Shown here: one piece after another, positions 55,344 through 64,000 of the stretch
How positions within the stretch are numbered: position 1 is the first letter of the stretch
Layout of the letters: each line of letters begins with the position of its first letter
DNA from: Gloeopeniophorella convolvens
Lineage: Eukaryota > Basidiomycota > Agaricomycetes > Russulales
Assembly: GCA_022496205.1 (NCBI GenBank)
Contig: WTXD01000017.1
Coordinates: 1 to 64,000 of the forward strand
DNA length: 64,000 bases
Reading direction: 5' to 3'
Program-made: the position numbers and the translations under genes
Notes under the pieces: generated by a model
The model's input: the letters and a program-made list of their open reading frames with translations, nothing else
What the model was told of the DNA's origin: nothing
The model's database searches: none

Positions 55344-56641
55344 ATGGCGAGAGCTTTGCTGTTGTTCGTCTCTTTTGCGACGCTCGTCGCGTCTGGCGCG
55401 TGCGGGCCTGCACATGCGAAACGCGGCGTTGATCCATCGCTGGTGCCCCAGTTTGGTTGGCAGGCTGGGGTCAACCCTACTGGTGCGTGCACATCTAGAA
55501 CGCGGGCGCGACACTGGGCGCTGACGCCGCGTCACGCGCTGCAGACACTGGGAACTGTGATGGCGCTGTCGATGGGCCCAACGGCTTGCCAATCGAAGTG
55601 CCGTGCTCGTGCCCGCCAGACCGCACGCTCTTCATCAATGTGCGTTCTAGGCCCGAAGGAGGCCCACGGTTCGCCGGAACTAACGCGGCTGCTCTGTCTC
55701 CGCCAGGATGTGAGCGCGAATGTCGCTGCTGGCCACGCCGTCAACAACACCGGCGTGCAGGTCGTCTTCCCGACAGACAATTCGATTGCGTCGCAGCTGC
55801 AGCGCCTCACAGTCGTATGTATCGTCTCAGTGCTTGGGCTGGTGCTCGGGGTATGCAACTGACACGCGCACCGCTGTAGGCCTCCATCACTCTACAAAAC
55901 ATGCTTGGCTTGGGCGTCGGATGCCCCGTCGAGTCGACAACGTTTGCCGCCCAGCAGACAACGCTTCTCAACGAATTAGGTGTTCCATCGGGCCCTCCTC
56001 CATCTTCAACGGTTTCAGCGACCCCGCCCCCAAGCAGCACCCCGGTGTCTTCATCGTCCACCGTGTCCTCTTCCTCCTCTGCCAGCGCACCTTCCTCGAC
56101 ACCCACCGGTGCGCTGACCCAGGCGCAAGTTGCGGCTGTCGCGCCACCCCTCGGCTGGCAGGCCGGCATAAACCCAACAGGTATGATTGCACCCCTCCTT
56201 TGCGCGTCGTCAGCTCCGCTGATGGAGGTACAAAAGGCTCCGGAGACTGTGACGGAGCCGTTGATGGCTCCGACGGGCTTCCCGTCAAGATACCCTGCTT
56301 CTGCCCGCCAGATCAGGACACCTACATCTCTGTGCGTTCCCATCAACCCCTCCAGACGCCGCGCCTTAGCGCGCGGGGCTCACACGTCTGTCTGCCCGTC
56401 TGTATGACTGACGTGTCCGTGGTCTTTACAGCAACTTACTGCGAATGCCAACCTCGGACATGCGGTTCGTAATCCCGGCGCGACCCTGACGTTCCCGCTC
56501 GATGGCAGCGTTGGCTCGCAGCTCGCGCGCCTAAACGCGGCGGCGGTCACGCTGCAGAACCTTAATGGCTCTGGGATCGGGTGCCCGATCCAATCCACTA
56601 CCTTCTCCGTGCAGCAGATAGCTATCATGGCTGCTGCCTGA
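55344..56641 (+). CDS. secreted protein with duplicated NPTGTGDCDGAV domain (paralogue)
   Basis: Exons 55344-55482, 55545-55639, 55707-55814, 55880-56180, 56228-56331 and 56432-56641 encode 318 aa. The signal peptide covers about residues 1-25 (MARALLLFVSFATLVAS). Domain 1 has PQFGWQAGVNPT, TGNCDGAVDG, PIEVPCSCPP, VAAGHAVNN and GVGCPVESTTF; the linker is Ser/Pro/Thr-rich. Domain 2 has PLGWQAGINPTG, GSGDCDGAVDG, PVKIPCFCPP, NLGHAVRNPG and GIGCPIQSTTF. Both domains carry introns at the same places (after NPT, phase 1, and about 30 codons later, phase 0), so the gene arose by internal duplication with introns. Its second exon is 95 nt, as in the paralogue at 44322. Probably extracellular; function unknown. 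Confidence 0.85.
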
Positions 56642-58482
56642 TAGGTCGGTTCAGGGCGCCTGCTGCCTGTGTCGTAAGAAGAAATGGGGGCAGTGGAGAC
56701 CATCATGATGGTGGCCTTGCTCCCAAGGCTCTTGTGCGCATCGGTGACGCGGTGTTCACCAAGACCCGATGTTGGTTTCACTCACCCTTTCCTAGACCAA
56801 ACATATGCATCATAGACTATTTTGGGTCCTCTCTGTTTCGGATTAGACTCTCTGGATACCAGCTTCGTTGGGTGGATGGGCTCCTGGTCGGTTGTTCGGT
56901 GTAGCTTTATCATCAGTTCCAAATATGTTTCGTCGGCTTGTTGTTATGCAGTACTAGTGGTATCGGTTCTGTATCTTGTTCCAGCCGCGTTGTGTGATGG
57001 CACCACCAGGTGTCCACGTCGGTGCCTGCGAAATCTGGGGAACGCTGGCGAGCGATTCGATGCAGCGAACATGTGAGCGCCGGTGATCTCCGGGAGTCTT
57101 TGCTCCGGCGGCTCTAGAGAGCAAGCAAAATCCAGCAGAATCGTCTGCCGACCCAACTGTGAACCCTGCCTGACCAACGACATTAGCCCTATAAACCCAC
57201 TGTGTATGGCATATGTTTTCGCGTCGGCAGCAGAGCAACCCCTGTCTCCAGAATATTCCAACGAGGGATTGTTGTCCCTCAGGTCAAAAGTGTCATCAAA
57301 ATTCGCACCGATTCGGCAGGTTTACGCAATCTTATTCACACGCCTCGGGCCGTTCCTCCCGCACCCTGATACAGATTGCCAATACCGTCGTACGTTTCCC
57401 CCACTTCAAGACTTCCTGCACTTGGGCGCCATCAAATACTGTTTCATCAACGCAAAGCACATTCCAGATGTGCACGGCAGTGTTGTAGATGAAGCAAACT
57501 GAAGACGAAGACTCTTGCCGTGGGTGTGCCATCTGGAGTGCTGCCCGGTGTCAGGTACCATACTCCGTGGAACGGTGATGACGCTGCGCTGTGGCCCATC
57601 AACACAGCCGTGTGGCACGTGCTGAGAGCGACGAGCATTACGCAGCGCGCCATGTACGTCAACTCCTTGTGCAATAGCCCCTGGTGTGCCCACTGACCGC
57701 GTCCATGACGGTCGCCCATGCCTGTACGCCATTATTACCACCATGGGTCGGGAAGCACGCACCGCGATGCGGCTGTTCGTGTGTCTCTGCAAGTACTTGC
57801 ACGCACTCCGGATGCTCTAGTACCACCCCCACGCAAGCTTCCACCCGCACCGGACGTGTGATTCCACTTACCAAGCGCTTCACATCCCGCCCGCGCTTGT
57901 CCGAGTGCGACCTGTTCAGCCCACCGCCGACGCTGACTGGCGGGGATCCCTGTGCAACGCGTACTGCATGGGTAGCAGCAAGGGCGGTATAGCAGCAAGT
58001 GTTGTGTGCTCTCCTCTGTTTCCTTATGTGAGTGCACCTTATGTATCCCGGTCCGTCATATGACCCATACCCCTCCATTCCGAAAAGACATCTTCCCAAG
58101 TGTGACCTGCAAACCTCAGGAAGAACACATCAGACTCCAGAGGAACAGGCGCTGCGCGAGCGAAGTCACATCGAAGTGTGACTGATACTCTTTTTGTCTG
58201 GTGCCGAGTACATTAACATGTAACTTGAACGTTGAAGCACTAGTACGTACACTCAAATTGTCAGTCACAACAGATGCTATATAACATCAGCGTCCTAAGA
58301 ACTGTTATGTACATGCATGCGAGCAAGGCATGTGCCGCAACCGCGGCGCTTCTCGAGTATTTAAAGACTGTTCGTGGGACGGTGACGCCATCTCGGTTTC
58401 GGTATTTGCGTCTCACAACACTACTCGAGCCCCCCGCAATCACACGCTCGCAACTCTCGGCCTTTCGTCCACCGCACCAATC
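56642..58482. other. intergenic, no gene seen
   Basis: About 1.8 kb. The plus frame at 57083-57502 and the minus frame at 57659-58099 lack domains, splice sites or conserved context. The right end is the quinone reductase promoter. Confidence 0.45.
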
Positions 58483-59972
58483 ATGCCAACAATGCGCGCA
58501 GTCCTCGTCAAGGATGGCAAAGGTCCCGTCGAGAACCTGTACGTTGGAGAGACCCCTGTACCCACCTTGAAACCGCAGGAGGTGCTGGTCAAGGTACGCC
58601 CCCCTGCGCCCCGACCGCCCGCACCGCACTCTCACAGCAGCGCGTCAATCACGGCAGGTCCAGGCGTTTGCCCTGAACCGCATGGACATCTCGCAGCGCG
58701 AGGGCAACTACCCGCCCCCGCCGGGCGTGTCAGAGATCCTTGGCGTCGAGTTTTCGGGGCGCGTGAGCGCCCTTGGGCCCGGCGCCGCTGCGGGGTGGCA
58801 GATCGGCGACGAGGTCTTGGGCCTCGCCTCGGGGGTGCGTCCGGTGCTCGCGCGCTTGTAGCCTATCTCGCGCTCACGAGTGGCTCCCAGGGCGCGTATG
58901 CGGAATACGTCGCGGTTCCTGAAACGCAGATCCTTCGCAAGCTGCCGCAGTTGTCGTGGATTGAGGCCGCAAGCGTCCTAGAGGCGTTCATCACGGGTGC
59001 GTCTGCTGCGCCACAGGCACCCCGCCGATCCTGTGCTGGTCCTGACCTGCGCATGTCACAGCGTTTCAGGCGGTCGTGCTCGTGGGCGACATCAAGGAGG
59101 GAGACGATGTGCTCATCCATGCTGCTGCCTCTGGAGTCGGCATCGCGGCCGTCCAGCTCGCACGGTTCTACAAGGCGTGAGTTTGACTCTCCTGACGTCG
59201 TCGTACGGCAGGGTATTTGATAGCGTTCGTAATCGCAGGCGAACCGTCACCGCGACAGCGTCTACCAAGGAGAAGCTCGATTGGCTTCTGTCCCTGCCTG
59301 CAGGTGCCACCCATGTCGCAAACTACAAGCAGGAGAACTTTGTGGATGTCACGAAGGCGGCAACTGGGGGCAAGGGTGTCGATCTCATCGTCGACATGGT
59401 CGGGCAGGGACACTTCGCGCGCAACCTCGAGGCGCTCGCCGTAGACGGCCGCATGACGATGCTCTCCTTGATAAGCGGTGCGTCGCCCGCACTGCGCGAG
59501 GCGTGCTGGCCCTTGCTCATCGATGTGGGCCCAGGATCGGAGGTTCCGAACCTCAATTTACGTCCTATCTTGTTCAAGCGCCTTCGCATCCAGGGCTCCA
59601 CGTTACGTTCGCAATCGGCGGAGTACAAGGCCGGGGTGTTCAGGAGGTGAGTGGCTCTTCCCGATGGAGCGCTGAGCGCTGAACTTTCTACCAAGCTTCT
59701 CCAAGCTTCTTCAGCATTTGACGGGGGGCGACGGGCCCGGCCTTCTCCGCACCTACGTCCACAAAGTAGGCTCGCACATTGATATCACATGGAGAGTTCG
59801 ATGCTTATTGTTATCTGCAGGTCTTTCCATGGACGGAGATTCAAGAAGCCACCCGGGTGATGGAGGCAGATCAGAATGTGTACGTCAAGTGTCCTATTCC
59901 TCGAGCACACTTACGGCGGATTGACTTAGAACGTCCTCTGGCAGTGGGAAGATTGTTGTTGAAATTATATGA
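58483..59972 (+). CDS. quinone oxidoreductase, TP53I3/PIG3-like (MDR superfamily)
   Basis: Nine exons: 58483-58593, 58658-58834, 58891-58996, 59062-59176, 59239-59477, 59535-59646, 59696-59765, 59821-59879 and 59945-59972, encoding 338 aa, standard for the family. Residues about 1-130 form the GroES-like domain: [49 protein letters not shown] and [20 protein letters not shown]. The Rossmann NADPH-binding part is at [23 protein letters not shown], then [42 protein letters not shown] and the FPWTEIQEA...GKIVVEII end. No zinc ligands are present, as expected. It is a cytosolic NADPH-dependent quinone reductase; the physiological quinone is unknown. Confidence 0.93.
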
Positions 59973-61522
59973 TTGTGAGTCGTGAGGAAGCTAGGAGCTT
60001 AATAGGTAATGTGTAGTCCATGTGTACACGTGTAACATTAACATGCGCGCCGTCTCGTTCCATTCCCAAGTATCTGCGCCTGTAGCCCAACGGGCCTCGA
60101 GCTCATCACGCTGATAAGGCTCTGCGGACAACTCCGACCAGCAGTGGCTAATGGCCGCACTAACCTTGGTTTGGATGATAGTTGTCACTTAACCTCGTGC
60201 TACTAAATGGGCGCCAACTTGGCTCTGAAGATGCCAAACGCGTCGTCGGGCCCAGTGTGCCCACGTGCAACGCTTGGACTTGCGTAACATGGTAATAAGT
60301 CTGCCAAGGTCTGCTGGCATGGGCGCAATGATGGCTTGCATGGTTGGCAGTCGATGGCACTTGGCTCGCTCCACTGTGCCGCTACGGAGTTGCCATGGTC
60401 GCCTTACTTAATCCGAGGTGCTGACAGACGTGCGCAGTTTCTCTGGCGAAATGCGGCGGAATCAGTGTTTTCCAGCGAGTCTTGTCAGGCTCCGGAAGCT
60501 CACTCCGCCGGAGTGCTAGCCTGTGAGGGTCCCAGGGTCTGTATGCCCTGGGAGTTCCCGTATCTTATGGTTATGTCAGAGGGGCCTACAGTTCTATCTT
60601 CGTCCTCGTCGAGTCACATCCTCGGGCGTAGCCAGCCAAATGGGCTTTCCACAGATGTTGGCTGACTGGATTCATGAATGAGCGTTGTTGGTTCACTTGC
60701 TCAATGTAGATTGCGAAGCTACGCCTCGTAATACTCGCGCCCGACCCACTGCATCATTCCGCATGTCACCGACTGCACTAGAACGACACGCCCAAGACAC
60801 CGTCGTGACAGACCGTCTCAGAGGTTCCCTGCTCAGCGCTCAGCACTCGATTACTATTTTAGGACGCCACGCGTCGTCACCAACCCCGTTTTTCTACTTC
60901 ATGTCCGCAGATACCCAGTTGTTCTGACGACCGGCAGCGTAATATAATGTAGCCACAATGTGAAGTTAAAGCCATGTTTCACAGGACAAAGGACCCGTTC
61001 TGGGCTGATCGGCCTCCGGATGACCCTTTTGGCAGCCGCAGGGCCTAAAACCCCTGCGTTGCCGCTAGTGGCGATGTCCGCGGAGAGCCGCGTGTACGCC
61101 TCTAGCTTTTGAACTCTGCTAAGCAGCTTCCAGGCTTGAGGATCATGATAGTCAGATGGACTCTGTGCGGCTGATTTGCACACGGTGTGCCCGCAGAGGA
61201 AGGTGGCGGGTGCTTTAATTAAGTAACGGATATGCAGAGGCCGGCTGGACCGGATCTGTTCCTACACCCTCCGGAGAGTCACAAAGAACGAAGCCAAAGC
61301 GGTGTGCTCTTGGGCTGACGTGCTCTCGGCGGCGTGCCTGGTGCCCTGATTGCTCAATGTCTGATACACAGCCCAACCTAACATCGCCGCAGGCGCTTGC
61401 TCCATTTCCTGCGTTTCAATGGCAGATTCCACCTTGCCCGTTGCTGTGTCCCAACGCGTCGGCCTGCCTCGCCGCTAATGGACGGTTGGACGCCCACCAT
61501 ATCATTTGCCGCTTGCCGTACG
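59973..61522. other. intergenic, no gene seen
   Basis: About 1.5 kb without supported frames. The right end is the promoter of the 44-aa peptide gene. Confidence 0.45.
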
Positions 61523-61530
61523 TATATAAG
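61523..61530 (+). promoter_or_regulatory. TATA box of 44-aa peptide gene
   Basis: TATATAAG, 139 bp before the ATG at 61662. It is followed by a long pyrimidine-rich leader (CCCTCC, CTTTCTCTACCC), a pattern of strongly transcribed fungal genes. Confidence 0.6.
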
Positions 61531-61661
61531 ACTCGCCTCTTGACGGCGTCATTCTCCATCCCAGTCTACTACCTTCTATCGCCTGCATTTCTTGAGCCCT
61601 CCGTACTCCCGCCATACCCACACTCAGCCACTTTCTCTACCCGCTCACACCCACCATCGTC

Positions 61662-61796
61662 ATGCAGTCGCGCACTTTCTCCAAGGACCCCGCCCCGTCC
61701 ACCAGCAAGCCCTCGAGTGGCCGCCCCCAGTCGCAGTCTGCATCACAGGCATCCATCCGCGCCACCGCGAGCAGTAACGGCGCGGTGTTCTTCTAA
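61662..61796 (+). CDS. 44-aa Ser-rich hydrophilic peptide (unknown)
   Basis: A single uninterrupted frame with ATG in good context (ATCGTCATGC) behind a TATA box and a C/T-rich leader. The peptide begins MQSRTFSKDPAPSTSKPSSG, then GRPQSQSASQ and ends in a hydrophobic Gly-Ala-Val-Phe-Phe. It is rich in Ser, Gln, Arg and Pro, without cysteine, signal peptide or a CAAX end, so it is neither a secreted effector-like peptide nor a mating pheromone precursor. No family recognised. Support is the promoter structure and the even composition; with 44 codons the frame alone is not proof. Confidence 0.5.
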   Translation: MQSRTFSKDPAPSTSKPSSGRPQSQSASQASIRATASSNGAVFF

Positions 61797-64000
61797 AAGG
61801 CCTAGTCGCCCACCCCTCATCGCACCACGACCAACCTTACTCCCACGGCACATTGCCGTATAATCATCACCAGCACCATCATCACTCGCACCCTCCACGC
61901 TGTGCGGCGTTTTCCCGCAATACATCACACAAAATTTTGTTGTTCCTGGGGTTGGCGCTCGTCGCCAGCAGGCGCCGCAACGATGGCTTCATGCCATGGA
62001 CGGTTTGCCGAACCACATTGTCATAGATCACTTCCACCACACCGACTCTACCCTACCCGCGCTCACCCCTGCGCCGTCCTAATCCTGCAATCTCACCATA
62101 GACATTCATCTTGACCCCTCACCATACGCCGTATACCTATCTACCTGCTCGCATACGTTATTGTTCGCTCTTGCCTTCCCACCGTTAGTTACATCGCTGT
62201 CGTAGCCCTTAGTCGGAGTAGCTTCTTTTAATGTTGACTCCCATTTCGGACGTCATGTCATGATTGCGCATCGCCTTTCGCCGTGATCTGCAAGGGCGCG
62301 TGGCCTGTTCGCACAGATGTCACCTGGATTTGTGTGCTCGCCCGGGCACGCACTGCGCGTTGACGTGCCCAGCGCTCTCAGGGGGCACGTTCACCATCTG
62401 TGCTTAGGCGCGAGGCACACAAACAACTCATATAATGGAATGTCGGCGCGCACGCGACTGGTGTGATAAATACATAGACGGCAACGTGCCCGCCAGCAGT
62501 TTAATGCGATGATTGCGCAGCGACAAAGCGGGCAGTGCCACGCCTACTATCGCCGCGACGATCATGCACATGTCCAAATCGCGTCGACGATAAGTCGCAG
62601 TCCACTATTGAAGCTAGTCGCTCCCGCGCGCGGCGTTCGAAGAGCGAGATCGCGCCGCCGCAGCGCATGCCGCCGGCTGCGCCGCCGTCACCCGACTCGC
62701 GCGCACGCCGCAAGCGTGCGCGGCGTTTTCAGCGTGCGTGGGACGCGGAGCACGTAAGAACCCCGACGACACCGCGCGCGTGCTCGCAGCGTGCGGTGGC
62801 GGTGTAGTGCGGAATCAGGGAACACACCCTGCGTGCAGCGTGGAGGCCGTAAGTTTTGGCGAAGTTCTCGCTCGCGCGGCGCGTGGTGGTCGCGTGGCCC
62901 GCACGCACTGCGGCGCGCGGGCTTTAGGGGGCCGGCGGCGGGTACGTGGTAGGCGCCACCGTGCTCAGCGCAGGGGCGCCGCGCCAAGGTTCGAACGTTC
63001 AATAGCGCGCAAACGCTATCATGCACGATCCGGCGCGAAGCGGGCGGGCGGGACCCAGTGGAGGCACCGGTGTATGGAAGCGCAGTACTTTGCTTCTGCC
63101 AGGTCAGGTGCTGTAGTAGAAGGGTATGCCCGAGGAATGATGACCGCGGCGCAGCTGGGAACACACGGCGACCAGTCCATCATTCAAGCGGCCTTTGGAC
63201 GTGGGCGCGGGCTGCGGGCTGCGGGCCACTCTGCCAACAAAGGCGGATCTTTGGCGTGCTGGGAGCACGGAGTCCGAGGGAGCGATCCTCGGCCTCAAAC
63301 GAGGCACTCTCCCATAGCCAGCCTAATCTCCTTTTGCATCTGGCACACGTTCTGTGGCCGTCAGGATCCCCAAATGACGGGTGAATCGCATCACAAAGGA
63401 GGCAAGAAAAGGCGCTAAGAGCCACGCAGAACAGCGTGAATGACGGGATGATGCGTCACCTGTATCGCTATTTCACACCCTTGAGCCTTGGATGGCAGCT
63501 TATACCCAGAGCGTTCGTATAATTTCTCTATTTCTCCCGGCCGGACGCCGCGCGAGATCAGCTTGTGCTTTGCATCTGGAACACATGCGCGCCCAGCCGA
63601 GAGCAGCACTGTCAAAACGAGCAGATTATCAGAATGATTCAGGCTGCGAACCACATTTTGATTTACATCACGAACCGCACCGGGCGTGCCTGCGCGAGAT
63701 ATTCCTGTTCCCTGAGAAGACGAACACAAGATCTACAAGGCAGAACCAAGAGCGGGTGCGGGGTGCAAGTGCGAAGCAGCACTACATCCGCTCGAGAAGG
63801 TTCATTTAATTGAATGACGGATGGCGGAGCGAATTCAGGCCCAGGCCCGCACTCAGGAGAGCCTGCACGGCCACAGGGAAGCTCGAACCACGGGACGCCC
63901 TGCACCCAAGGCTTCAGGAATCAATGGACGAGCCCGGTCCATGATCGCATGATCTCCCGGACATAGGGCGGGGGAATGATGCGTGCGACGCGTTGGCCAC
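61797..64000. other. no further gene seen
   Basis: GC-rich, with long overlapping frames on both strands at 62509-63418 that give low-complexity Arg/Ala translations and no motif. They are considered noise from base composition. Confidence 0.4.

Noticed and set aside
54490..55524. 344-codon plus-strand frame
   Set aside because: It is GC-driven, has Arg/Ser/Ala-rich text with no domain, and overlaps the promoter and first exon of the secreted protein gene.
57083..57502. 139-codon plus-strand frame
   Set aside because: No domain, signal peptide, splice signals or paralogue; composition is not coding-like.
62509..63418. Long frames on both strands, including one of 226 codons
   Set aside because: They overlap, translate to low-complexity Arg/Ala/Gly text, and reflect high GC; there is no motif, splice pattern or promoter.
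1..64000. tRNA, rRNA, CRISPR array or LTR retrotransposon
   Set aside because: No cloverleaf-like tRNA motif, rRNA block, regular spaced repeats, reverse transcriptase or integrase motifs were noticed; a tool search could still find a small RNA.

Overview
The window looks like nuclear DNA from a filamentous basidiomycete, most likely an Agaricomycete and plausibly Polyporales. Nearly every gene is cut by short GT-AG introns of about 47-65 nt, and the gene content fits: a pair of protoilludene-type sesquiterpene synthases, a GPI-anchored GH16 glucanase, F-box proteins with degenerate repeats, a mitofusin and an S9C peptidase. I saw no tRNA, rRNA, CRISPR array or autonomous transposon. All gene models were spliced by hand from the sequence; each conserves reading phase at every junction unless noted.

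0-18 kb is an accessory region. It holds a small secreted acidic peptide gene (619-843), an NAD(P)-binding reductase (6030-6916), and an expanded two-component gene family that I do not recognise. The large component (genes C, A and B; 562, 756 and 764 aa) is a Ser/Pro-rich protein with a basic stretch, a conserved Ile-Pro / His motif and a C-terminal coiled coil. It always has two phase-1 introns at matching places. The small component (P1, pseudogene P2, P3; about 174 aa) is mostly coiled coil and ends in a conserved ARRKALGLPxLPRD motif. A-P1 and B-P3 form tail-to-tail pairs with 66 and 123 bp between stop codons. C and P2 look like orphan or decaying halves. This is the best candidate here for an undescribed system.

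18.9-25.4 kb is more ordinary: an S9C prolyl-oligopeptidase-type peptidase (minus), an F-box/LRR-like protein (plus) and a small Kre9/Knh1-like secreted protein (plus).

26.8-34.6 kb is a compact terpenoid locus on the minus strand. Two tandem, structurally identical sesquiterpene synthases (347 and 346 aa) are followed by a cytochrome P450 (560 aa). A 254-bp TA-flanked MITE-like element sits between synthase 2 and the P450. An SDR oxidoreductase (39601-40877) and a 2-oxoglutarate/Fe(II) oxygenase (46285-47938) lie further out and could be tailoring enzymes, but this is only inference.

36-60 kb holds a second F-box protein, the SDR, the GH16 enzyme (8 exons, including 28-, 16- and 6-nt exons), two secreted proteins with an internally duplicated domain (44322-45403 and 55344-56641), the 2OG oxygenase (11 exons, with a 7-nt exon that completes the iron ligand, and a GC-AG intron), a third F-box gene with a one-base frameshift, the mitofusin Fzo1 and a TP53I3-like quinone oxidoreductase. 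The last 4 kb hold only one small gene, encoding a 44-aa peptide behind a clear TATA box.
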